NCBI GenBank assembly: GCA_002291855.1
Contig: DBAW01000095.1
Span: 8,660 to 18,372, forward strand
Source of the DNA: Sphingomonas sp. UBA1000
GTDB taxonomy: Bacteria; Pseudomonadota; Alphaproteobacteria; Sphingomonadales; Sphingomonadaceae
DNA length: 9,713 nt
Direction of reading: 5' to 3'
A model generated the notes under the pieces. That model searched no databases, was not told where the DNA came from, and saw only the letters and a program-made list of their open reading frames with translations. Both the position numbers and the translations under genes were made by a program. Shown piece after piece: positions 1-7,054 of the stretch; the first letter of the stretch is position 1; each line of letters begins with the position of its first letter.

Positions 1-2264
1 GGCAGGCCGCTGAAATCGAACGGGATATTTTCTTCGTAAATATAGCTCTTCAGGTCCTTGTAGAAGAGCTGGGCGGCGACATAGCCCTTGGTCCCGCCGA
101 AATATTTCTCGACCGTCAGGTCGACCGCATTGGCGCGCCACGGCCTGAGCGCCGGATTGCCCGAGCTGCCGCGCACCACCGCTGCCGGCACCCCCTGTGC
201 ATCGACCGCGCCTGTGTTGAACTCCGTGCCATAGCTGAGGCTGGCGCGCAGATCGTCGATCCGCGACCGCACGATTTCGCGCGCCGCGCCGAAGCGGATG
301 ACAAGATCGCTCGGCAGGCGCAGCGACAGGTTCAGGCTGGGCAGGATATCGGTATAGCTGTCGCCCTCGCGGCGCGGGAGGCCGGTGACGTTCGGCGAAC
401 CATTGGGGTTCGTGCCCAGAAACGCCGCCTGTGCGCCGGAAGATTTCTGGTCGGTGAAGATCGCCTGCACGCCGATATTGCCGGTCAGGCGGCTGGCGCC
501 GATATCGGTGTCGATGTTGAGCTGGGTATAGCCGATCATCAGCCGTTCGGAGATGTCGAACGATTTGACGATCACGTCGCCATAGGGGTTCGGCACGCGC
601 TGATAGACATTGCCGCGGTTGAGCAGCGCGACCGGATCATAGCTGATGACCGGGCCAAGCCCCAGAAAACCAAGATTGGTCGGCGCCAGCCGGAATGCCT
701 GCGGCACCGGCACGCTGACGGTGCCGTCGGTGTTGGCGATCAGCCCGATAAAGGCCTCGTCCGGGGTCAGCGATTTGGAGCGGTTGGTGTAGTTCAGGCC
801 CAGCTGGACGCTGCGGAACAGGCCGCCCAGCTCGCGCTCCACCTCGCCCCGGAACTGCATCAGCTCGTCATCGATGATGCGGTTGTTGTAATAGCCGTCC
901 TGCCCGCCGACGATGCGCCGGCCGTCGACCGCCGTCTGGTCCCCGCCCCAGCCGAGCGGGCTGGTCAGCTGGATCAGGCCGTAATCGCCATAATTCAGCC
1001 CCGGGCGGAACTGGGTGCCGCGCGGCCCGCTGGTGAAGGAAATGGTGTCGGTCGCGCCCACGCCCGCGCCGCGCCCGGTGCCGGCATTGGTTTCAAGCAC
1101 CAGTTCGTTGCGGTCGGTGCGCGAATAGCTGATGTCGAGAAACGCATTCCAGCCATTGTCGCCCTTGTAGGTGCCGTTCCAGCCGAACGAATAGAGCTTG
1201 GCCTTGCGCTCGAACGCGTCGTTGCGCACCACGCCCTCGACCCCGGTGAAGGTGCCGGCGGTCACGAACCCGCCCGCCGACTGGGCACCGGTCACCGGCC
1301 GGGCAAAGCCCAGCGGCAGTTCGATCCCGCGCTTGATCTGCCGGTCCTCGAAATCGGTGTAGAAGGCATCGACCGAGGTGGTGAAGCTGTCCGACACCTG
1401 CCATTCGACCGTGCCCTGCAGGCCAAGCCGCTTCAGCACCGTCGAGGTGGCATAGGATTTGGACCCGCCGATCACATTGCCCGACGGCGTGCCGGCATAG
1501 CCCCAGGCGTTGAATTCCTCGATCTGATACGGCTCGTCGACATAGGAGGCCGAGAGCACGATGCCGATCTCGTCATTCTTGAACTGGTCGACGAAATAGC
1601 CATTGACCCGGTAGCCAAGCTCGCGCGAGCCCGAGTTGAGCTTGCCGAGATCGGTGTAATTGCCGCGCGCGCCGACCGCGAACACGCGCTTGCCGAACTC
1701 GAGCGGGCGGATGGTGCGCAGATCGACGGTGCCCGACAGCCCCTGGCCGACCAGCGACGCGCTCGGCGTCTTGTAGATCAGCACCTGGTTGATGATTTCC
1801 GACGGGTATTGATCATATTCGACCGCGCGATTGTCGCCGGTCGAGGTCTGTTCGCGGCCGTTAAGCAGCGTGGTCGAGAAATCGGGCGCGAAGCCGCGGA
1901 TCGAGATGACGTTCGACCGGCCCGAGACGCGCTGCGAGGTGATGCCGGGCAGGCGGGCGATCGATTCCGCGATCGACGCGTCGGGCAGGCGGCCAATATC
2001 TTCGGACGACAGCGATTCGACGATCTGGTCGATATTCTTCTTTTCCGCGACCGCCGTTTCCAGCGCCTGACGGAAGCCGGTGACGATGATGTCGCCCGCC
2101 GGCGCATCGCGCTCGGCAGCTTTCTGCGCTTCGGCATCGTCGGTCACGGGCTGGGCAAGGCCGGGCGCGGCGCAGGCGAGCATCGCTGCGGCAAAGACGC
2201 TGCGGCTGATGCCGGCGGCAAGAATGGCCTTGCGGCCCCGACGGGCGCGCATGTCGTTCGTCAT
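1..2264 (-). CDS. TonB-dependent outer-membrane receptor (Xanthomonas/Caulobacter type), C-terminus cut by window edge
   Basis: Probable outer-membrane transporter that binds a substrate, likely a carbohydrate given its neighbours, and imports it using TonB/ExbBD energy. The 754 codons present run open to the left edge with no stop; full-length family members are usually longer, so roughly the last 100 or more barrel residues are missing. The start at 2264 is supported by a GGAGG ribosome site 6 bases upstream. Residues 1-38 form a signal peptide: a basic start, a hydrophobic stretch, then a probable cut after the GLA at 35-37. A TonB-box-like IIVTGFR lies at 59-65. The plug follows, with EDIGRLPDASIAES (88-101), RLPGI (104-108), ISIRGFAPDF (120-129) and LLNGR (133-137), the pattern I know from the TIGR01782 subfamily. 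The remainder is rich in aromatic, alternating beta-strand sequence typical of the 22-strand barrel. It diverges from the LacI regulator, which suggests substrate-dependent control. The exact substrate cannot be read from the sequence. Confidence 0.93.
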   Translation of the reverse strand, partial: MTNDMRARRGRKAILAAGISRSVFAAAMLACAAPGLAQPVTDDAEAQKAAERDAPAGDIIVTGFRQALETAVAEKKNIDQIVESLSSEDIGRLPDASIAESIARLPGITSQRVSGRSNVISIRGFAPDFSTTLLNGREQTSTGDNRAVEYDQYPSEIINQVLIYKTPSASLVGQGLSGTVDLRTIRPLEFGKRVFAVGARGNYTDLGKLNSGSRELGYRVNGYFVDQFKNDEIGIVLSASYVDEPYQIEEFNAWGYAGTPSGNVIGGSKSYATSTVLKRLGLQGTVEWQVSDSFTTSVDAFYTDFEDRQIKRGIELPLGFARPVTGAQSAGGFVTAGTFTGVEGVVRNDAFERKAKLYSFGWNGTYKGDNGWNAFLDISYSRTDRNELVLETNAGTGRGAGVGATDTISFTSGPRGTQFRPGLNYGDYGLIQLTSPLGWGGDQTAVDGRRIVGGQDGYYNNRIIDDELMQFRGEVERELGGLFRSVQLGLNYTNRSKSLTPDEAFIGLIANTDGTVSVPVPQAFRLAPTNLGFLGLGPVISYDPVALLNRGNVYQRVPNPYGDVIVKSFDISERLMIGYTQLNIDTDIGASRLTGNIGVQAIFTDQKSSGAQAAFLGTNPNGSPNVTGLPRREGDSYTDILPSLNLSLRLPSDLVIRFGAAREIVRSRIDDLRASLSYGTEFNTGAVDAQGVPAAVVRGSSGNPALRPWRANAVDLTVEKYFGGTKGYVAAQLFYKDLKSYIYEENIPFDFSGL

Positions 2265-2346
2265 GATCTTCCTCCCCTTGGGCCCCGGCCTCTGGCGAGC
2301 CGGCGGCCGGCATCGCGGCCGCCCCCGGCCGATCGACGCACAAAAC

Positions 2347-2371
2347 CGTCACAACACGGTCTTATGTGACG
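2347..2371. promoter_or_regulatory. Inverted repeat in the receptor leader (CGTCACA-N11-TGTGACG)
   Basis: Perfect 7-bp arms at 2347-2353 and 2365-2371 are separated by 11 bases. A second overlapping pair, ACCGT (2345-2349) and ACGGT (2356-2360), uses part of the same sequence. The element lies about 80-120 bases upstream of the receptor start, between that gene and the CG-centred palindrome. It could be a second regulator site or, if transcribed, a hairpin in the receptor leader. The role is inferred; only the symmetry is seen. Confidence 0.4.
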
Positions 2372-2398
2372 CAGAGCCGGCCGGCGCAGAAGCCAAGC

Positions 2399-2410
2399 GA
2401 ATACGTATTC
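2399..2410. promoter_or_regulatory. Candidate LacI-family operator, perfect 12-bp palindrome GAATACGTATTC
   Basis: The sequence GAATACGTATTC is its own reverse complement and has a central CG. Even-length palindromes with a central CG are the known operator type of LacI-family proteins, whose hinge helices enter the minor groove at the central step. It lies in the divergent gap, about 135 bases from the receptor start and 103 from the regulator start, so one bound dimer could control both directions. I noticed no second copy in the window. I could not place convincing -35/-10 boxes for either gene. Confidence 0.6.
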
Positions 2411-2513
2411 AAGGCCGCCTGTCCCGGTGACGCTTTCCCTTGCCCGTCCGGCTGGCTAGTCTTGGCCCCGATCCGCGCACAGATGCGGGCACAGGGCAGG
2501 AGCGCCGCAGGGC

Positions 2514-3542
2514 ATGCAGGAAAAGCTGACGTCGTTCGACATCGCCCAGCGCGCGGGCGTGTCGCAGCCGACCGTGTCGCGCGCGCTGCGCGGCGATCCC
2601 GCGGTCAGCGAGGCGACGCGCAAGCGGATCGAGGCGATCGCCCTGCAACTCAATTACACGGTCGACAAGCACGCCTCGAGCCTCAGGCGGCGGCAGAGCA
2701 ACACGCTCGCGCTGCTGTTCTTCGAGGATCCGACCTCGGACGATTCGCTGATCAACCCGTTTTTCCTGTCGATGCTCGGTTCGATCACCCGCACCTGCGG
2801 CCTCAGGGGCTATGATCTGCTGACCTCGTTCCAGCAGATGTCGAGCAACTGGCATGTCGATTATGAGGACAGCCGCAAGGCCGACGGGCTGATCCTGCTC
2901 GGCTATGGCGATTATGAAAGCTATCGCAGCCGGCTGGAGCAACTGGTCGCGCAGGGCACGCGCTTCGTGCGCTGGGGCTCGGTCGAGCCGGGGCAGCCGG
3001 GACTGACCATCGGCTGCGACAATGTGCTGGGCGGGCATGAAGCGGCCGCGCATCTGATCGCCGGGGGGCGGCGGCGCATCGCCTTTGTCGGCGATGCCTC
3101 GTCGCATTATCCCGAGTTTCACGACCGCTACCGGGGCGTGTGCCGGGCGCTGGCCGGGGCCGGGCTGCCCGTCGATCCGGGCCTGCAGGTCGATGCGATC
3201 ACCACCGAGGCGGCGGGCCATGATGCGACCTGCCGGCTGATCGGGCGCGGCATCGCCTTTGACGCGATTGTCGCCGCCAGCGACCTGATCGCCATCGGCG
3301 CGCTGCGGGCGCTTGCCGAACATGGCATCGATGTGCCCGGCCAGGTCGCCGTCACCGGCTATGACGACATTCCCGCCGCCGGGCTGGCCAGCCCGCCGCT
3401 GACCTCGGTCGCGCAGGATTATCGCCGGGCGGGCGAGATGCTGGTCGACACGCTGCTTTGCCAGGTGCGCGGCGACAAGGCCGAAAGCCGCGTGCTGCCG
3501 CCCCGGCTGGTCGTCCGCCGGTCGAGCGGGACCGGGCGGTGA
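2514..3542 (+). CDS. LacI-family transcriptional regulator
   Basis: Cytoplasmic DNA-binding protein of 342 residues, the usual LacI-family length. The N-terminal helix-turn-helix at about residues 6-26 carries the recognition-helix pattern VSQPTVSRALRG. The hinge at about 48-62 reads HASSLRRRQSN, where the family normally has an A-L-R-type helix ending in SN. From about residue 63 a periplasmic-binding-protein-like effector domain follows (start NTLALLF; later AFVGDAS, AIVAASDLIAIGALRAL and VTGYDDIPAAG, the last a family hallmark near the C-terminus). The ATG at 2514 is preceded by AGGAG at 2498-2502, a spacing of 11, and places the helix-turn-helix exactly at the N-terminus. The gene diverges from the receptor and runs directly into the transporter. 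By family knowledge it is probably a local repressor relieved by a sugar. The ligand is unknown. Confidence 0.93.
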   Translation: MQEKLTSFDIAQRAGVSQPTVSRALRGDPAVSEATRKRIEAIALQLNYTVDKHASSLRRRQSNTLALLFFEDPTSDDSLINPFFLSMLGSITRTCGLRGYDLLTSFQQMSSNWHVDYEDSRKADGLILLGYGDYESYRSRLEQLVAQGTRFVRWGSVEPGQPGLTIGCDNVLGGHEAAAHLIAGGRRRIAFVGDASSHYPEFHDRYRGVCRALAGAGLPVDPGLQVDAITTEAAGHDATCRLIGRGIAFDAIVAASDLIAIGALRALAEHGIDVPGQVAVTGYDDIPAAGLASPPLTSVAQDYRRAGEMLVDTLLCQVRGDKAESRVLPPRLVVRRSSGTGR

Positions 3543-3547
3543 CCGCC

Positions 3548-5092
3548 ATGCCGGTCCCGGCCGCCGCCGGGCATGCCGAACAGGCCGCCGCGCCAATATC
3601 CGGCCAGCCGGAGCGCCCGGCCCAGCGCTGGACCGGGCTGTGGAACATCTCGTTCGGTTTTTTCGGCATCCAGATCGGCTTTGCGCTGCAAAACGCCAAT
3701 GTGTCGCGCATCTTCCAGTCGCTCGGCACCGCCATCGACGATCTGGCGATCCTGTGGGTGGCAGCGCCGCTGACCGGGCTGATCGTGCAGCCGCTGATCG
3801 GCCATTTCAGCGACCGCAGCTGGACCCGGTTCGGGCGGCGGCGGCCGTTTTTCCTGCTCGGCGCGGTGCTGGCGGCGCTGGCGCTGATCGCCATGCCCAA
3901 TGCCGGCGGGCTGGTCGCCGCGGCGTTGCTGCTGTGGCTGCTCGATGCGTCGCTCAACATCAGCATGGAGCCGTTTCGCGCCTTTGTCGGCGACATGCTG
4001 CCGCCGCGCCAGCGCGCCGCCGGCTTTGCGTTCCAGACCGGGTTCATCGGCGCGGGCGCGGTCATGGCGTCGCTCGCGCCGATGCTGCTCACCACTGTTT
4101 TCGGGCTGAGCAACACCGCCCCGCCGGGCGAGGTGCCGGAGTCGGTGCGCGTCGCATTCTATATCGGCGCGGCCGCGCTGTTCGGTGCGGTGGTCTGGAC
4201 GGTGGCGACGACGCGCGAATATCCGCCCAGCGCCGACGACGCCCGCCCCGCTGCGGCGGCGATTACCGGCGGCGATGGCGCAACGGCGGCGGCCCTGCCT
4301 GTGCGCGGCGGGTTGTGGGCGGCGGGACTGGTCGGCGCCGGACTGTTGGGGGCGGCGCTGGTGTGGCGCGCCGGGCTGGACCGGCAATTGCTGCTGCTCT
4401 GCGCGCTGCTCGCGGGATTCGGGCTGCTGCGGCTTTATGCCGGCTGGCAACAGGCGCGCGGGCGCAGCGGGGCGGCGGCGATGATCATCGGCGATCTCGA
4501 TGCGATGCCGCCGGCGATGCGGGCACTGGCGCTGGTGCAGTTTTTCACCTGGTCAGCCCTGTTCATCATGTGGATTTTCACCACACCGGTTGTCACGCAG
4601 CGTTTCTTCGGCGCGACCGATGGCGGCAGCGCCGCCTATCAGAACGGGGCCGACTGGGTCGGGGTGTTGTTTGCCGTCTATAACGGCGTCGCCGCCCTCG
4701 CCGCCTTCGCTCTGCCCCATGCGGCGCGCCGGCTGGGGCCGCGCAATGCCCATATCGCCTGTCTGATGCTGGGCGCGGCCGGCTTTGCGGGCGTTCTGGC
4801 GGTCGACCGGCCTGTCGCGCTGATCGCGCCGATGGCGCTGATCGGCATCGCCTGGGCGGCGATCCTCACCTTTCCCTATGCGATCCTTGCCAATGCGCTG
4901 CCGGCGGCGCGGCTCGGCACCTATATGGGGCTGTTCAACATCTTCATCGTGCTGCCGCAGCTGATCGTGTCGAGCGTGATGGGCCCGGTCGTCGCGCGGT
5001 TCTTCCCGTCCGATCCGGCCCCGGTGCTGCTGATCGCGGCATTGCTGCTGGGCTGCGCGGCGCTCAGCATGGCCCGGCTGCCGCGCGACTAA
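3548..5092 (+). CDS. MFS sugar transporter, SLC45 / GPH (sucrose-maltose) type
   Basis: Inner-membrane transporter of about 514 residues, most likely a proton- or cation-coupled symporter moving a di- or oligosaccharide from periplasm to cytoplasm. Many hydrophobic segments are visible. Diagnostic motifs are LWNISFGFFGIQIGFALQNA at about 31-50, the loop GHFSDRSWTRFGRRRPF at about 85-101 (the SLC45 form of the MFS signature) and the FVGDMLPPRQR stretch after the fourth or fifth segment. These match inner-membrane partners of TonB receptors such as Xanthomonas SuxC and Caulobacter MalY, by recollection rather than alignment. The ATG at 3548 lies 5 bases after the regulator stop. A GTG at 3539, in frame, overlaps that stop as GTGA and would add three residues. 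Either start implies translational coupling with the regulator. The open frame extends further upstream inside the regulator gene, but that part has no transporter-like sequence. Confidence 0.9.
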   Translation: MPVPAAAGHAEQAAAPISGQPERPAQRWTGLWNISFGFFGIQIGFALQNANVSRIFQSLGTAIDDLAILWVAAPLTGLIVQPLIGHFSDRSWTRFGRRRPFFLLGAVLAALALIAMPNAGGLVAAALLLWLLDASLNISMEPFRAFVGDMLPPRQRAAGFAFQTGFIGAGAVMASLAPMLLTTVFGLSNTAPPGEVPESVRVAFYIGAAALFGAVVWTVATTREYPPSADDARPAAAAITGGDGATAAALPVRGGLWAAGLVGAGLLGAALVWRAGLDRQLLLLCALLAGFGLLRLYAGWQQARGRSGAAAMIIGDLDAMPPAMRALALVQFFTWSALFIMWIFTTPVVTQRFFGATDGGSAAYQNGADWVGVLFAVYNGVAALAAFALPHAARRLGPRNAHIACLMLGAAGFAGVLAVDRPVALIAPMALIGIAWAAILTFPYAILANALPAARLGTYMGLFNIFIVLPQLIVSSVMGPVVARFFPSDPAPVLLIAALLLGCAALSMARLPRD

Positions 5093-5111
5093 CCCGCGCG
5101 ACGAGAGCTGG

Positions 5112-5129
5112 TGCCGGTTTCAGCCGGCA
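5112..5129. terminator. Weak terminator-like hairpin between convergent genes
   Basis: TGCCGG (5112-5117) and CCGGCA (5124-5129) form a perfect 6-bp stem with a 6-base loop in the 27-bp gap between the transporter and the Hpt gene, overlapping the Hpt stop. No T-run follows on either strand, so intrinsic termination is uncertain. A shared bidirectional role is an inference from position. Confidence 0.3.
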
Positions 5130-5548
5130 GCGCGGCCGAAGCCGTCGGGCCGCCGGCCAAAGCCGCCGCGGCGTTCGACCAGCGGGTTGGTTTCGCGGTC
5201 GAACAGCTCCAGCGTCTGTTCGAACAGCGGGCGCAGCCTGACGACCTGGGGGATCAGCTCGTCCGGGCTGGTGCGCAGCTCGACACAGCGCCGCGCAACC
5301 ATTTCGATTTCCTCGGCAATCTCGGCGAGCGGGTCGGCCCCGAATTGCTGCGCCTCGCCCTTCAGCGTATGCGCCGGGCGCACCAGCGCGGCGGCATCCT
5401 TGGCGCGCATCGCGGCCTCGATCGCGGCCACCGATTTTACGCCATCTTCGCGGAAATAGCCAAGAATGCGCACGAACCCGGCGCCCAGTTCCTGCCGGGC
5501 ACGGGCAAAGGCGGTCCAATCAACCAGAATCGGGCCAGCATCGTCCAT
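5120..5548 (-). CDS. Stand-alone Hpt-domain (histidine phosphotransfer) protein
   Basis: A 142-residue cytoplasmic protein, probably an all-helical Hpt module that passes phosphoryl groups between response-regulator receivers in a phosphorelay. The diagnostic motif is AHTLKGEAQQFGA at about residues 59-71. His60 is the expected phosphorylated residue, followed by the conserved TLKG and a glycine eleven residues further on. Helix-rich flanks cover about 10-115. The last 20 or so residues are Arg/Gly-rich and look disordered. No kinase or receiver domain is attached and no partner gene is visible. The ATG at 5548 is the only methionine at the N-terminus and has no convincing ribosome site. It lies 85 bases downstream of der on the same strand, so it may be co-transcribed with der, though a functional link to Der is not implied. 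Family assignment is firm; the pathway is unknown. Confidence 0.88.
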   Translation of the reverse strand: MDDAGPILVDWTAFARARQELGAGFVRILGYFREDGVKSVAAIEAAMRAKDAAALVRPAHTLKGEAQQFGADPLAEIAEEIEMVARRCVELRTSPDELIPQVVRLRPLFEQTLELFDRETNPLVERRGGFGRRPDGFGRAAG

Positions 5549-5633
5549 GGACCGGGCTTAGCGGCGCGACCCTTACCAGCGGGTTGACGATGCCGCCGCC
5601 GGCAAGCCCTTCACCCGCCGCAACATTCGCGGA

Positions 5634-6995
5634 TCAGCGGTCGAACGGATTCTTGGGCGCGCGCACCGTCAGCCGCACCGGCACCGCGCCAAAGCCGAGA
5701 TCGCGGCGGATGCCGTTGACCAGATAGCGGCGATAGCTTTCGGGCAGCAGATCGACACGGGTGCCGAACAGCACGAAGCTGGGCGGCCGCGTCTTCACCT
5801 GGGTCACATAGCGCGGCTTGATCCGCTTGCCGCCGGGCGCGGGCGGCGGGTTGCGCTCCATCGCCGCTTCGAACCAGCGGTTGAGCTCCCCGGTCGGCAC
5901 GCGCCGCGACCAGGCCTCGCGCGTTTCGAACGCCACCTTGATCAGCGTGTCGATGCCCTTGCCGGTCACCGCCGACACGGTCAGCACCGGCAGCCCCTTG
6001 ACCTGGGCCAGCCCCTCTTCAAGCGCCGCGCGCACGCCGTTGAACAGCGACGAGGCGTTTTCGGCGACATCCCATTTGTTGAGCGCGATGATCAGCGCCC
6101 GGCCTTCCTGCAGCACGGCATCGGCGATCTTCAGATCCTGCGCCTCCAGCCCGCGCGTCGCATCGAGCAGCAACACCACCACTTCGGCGAAATCCACCGC
6201 CCGGCGCGCATCGGCGACCGACAGTTTTTCCAGCTTGTCGGTCACATTGGCGCGCTTGCGCATCCCCGCCGTGTCGATCAGCCGCACCGGCCGGCCCTGC
6301 CAGTCCATGTCGATGGCGATCGAATCGCGGGTGATCCCGGCCTCCGGCCCGGTAATCATCCGGTCTTCGCCGAGGATGCGGTTGACCAAGGTCGATTTGC
6401 CGGCATTGGGCCGGCCGACAATGGCAAGCTTGAGCGGGCCGGAGCGCGCGGCCTCTTCCTCATCGGCGTCGATCTCCGGCTCGTCGTCCGGGCGGTCGAT
6501 ATAGGGCAGCAGCGCGGTGAACAGGTCGGCCACCCCCTCGCCATGTTCGGCCGACAGCAGGATCGGCTCGCCAAAGCCCAGCGCCAGCGCCTCGATCGCG
6601 CCTTGTTCGCCCGCACGGCCTTCCGCCTTGTTGACGGCCAGCACCACCGGCGTGTCCTCGGCGCGCAGCCAGCGGCCGATTTCCTCGTCCAGCGGCACCA
6701 GCCCGGCACGGGCATCGATCAGGAACAGCGCGACATCGGCCTCGCGCACCGCTGCCTCGGTCTGGGCGCGCATCCGGCCGGGCAGCGACTGGGGATCCTC
6801 ATCCTCGAACCCGGCGGTGTCGATGACCTTGAAATCCACGCCCAGCAGGTTGGCGTCGCCCTCGCGCCGGTCGCGGGTGACGCCGGGGCGATCGTCGACC
6901 AGCGCCAGCTTCTTGCCGACCAGACGGTTGAACAGGGTCGATTTGCCGACATTGGGGCGGCCGACAATCGCGACGACGGGAAGATTTCGGGACAT
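5634..6995 (-). CDS. der: Ribosome biogenesis GTPase Der (EngA)
   Basis: Essential double-GTPase that acts in maturation of the 50S ribosomal subunit; the 453 residues are normal for the family. The first G domain has GRPNVGKS (12-19), switch Thr40, DTAGF (59-63) and NKAE (122-125), with Glu where the usual NKxD has Asp, as is common in the first domain of Der. An acidic linker (about 170-184) follows. The second G domain has GRPNAGKS (194-201), DTAGM (241-245) and NKWD (306-309). A KH-like RNA-binding domain fills roughly 360-453. The frame is open to 7103, but the ATG at 6995 gives the conserved N-terminus directly before the first P-loop, so I chose it. The ribosome site is weak and sits in a small hairpin (6997-7010). 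It lies 58 bp downstream of the helix-turn-helix gene, on the same strand. Confidence 0.97.
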   Translation of the reverse strand: MSRNLPVVAIVGRPNVGKSTLFNRLVGKKLALVDDRPGVTRDRREGDANLLGVDFKVIDTAGFEDEDPQSLPGRMRAQTEAAVREADVALFLIDARAGLVPLDEEIGRWLRAEDTPVVLAVNKAEGRAGEQGAIEALALGFGEPILLSAEHGEGVADLFTALLPYIDRPDDEPEIDADEEEAARSGPLKLAIVGRPNAGKSTLVNRILGEDRMITGPEAGITRDSIAIDMDWQGRPVRLIDTAGMRKRANVTDKLEKLSVADARRAVDFAEVVVLLLDATRGLEAQDLKIADAVLQEGRALIIALNKWDVAENASSLFNGVRAALEEGLAQVKGLPVLTVSAVTGKGIDTLIKVAFETREAWSRRVPTGELNRWFEAAMERNPPPAPGGKRIKPRYVTQVKTRPPSFVLFGTRVDLLPESYRRYLVNGIRRDLGFGAVPVRLTVRAPKNPFDR

Positions 6996-7036
6996 GGCGC
7001 TCGTTAGCGCGTGTGCGCCCGAAACTGAACGCCTAA

Positions 7037-7054
7037 ATCCCGCGCCGCCGGGAT
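7037..7054 (-). terminator. Short hairpin at the stop of the helix-turn-helix gene
   Basis: ATCCCG and CGGGAT (7049-7054 and 7037-7042) form a perfect 6-bp stem with a 6-base GC-rich loop. The stem starts on the last base of the TGA stop, and only TTTA follows on the minus strand. This could be a weak terminator or attenuator between the helix-turn-helix gene and der. The short T-run makes read-through into der likely. Confidence 0.3.

Noticed and set aside
1809..2369. Plus-strand frame of 186 residues opposite the receptor N-terminus
   Set aside because: The minus strand encodes a signal peptide and a conserved plug domain; the plus-strand product shows no family pattern.
2409..3596. A 395-residue open frame on the minus strand opposite the LacI gene
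   Set aside because: Its translation is Arg/Ala/Pro/Gly-rich with no domain pattern, while the opposite strand encodes a clean LacI protein. GC-rich codon use produces such antisense frames.
3640..4683. Long plus-strand frame of 347 residues inside the transporter gene
   Set aside because: Out-of-frame shadow, Arg/Ala/Gly-rich; the in-frame product has clear transporter motifs.
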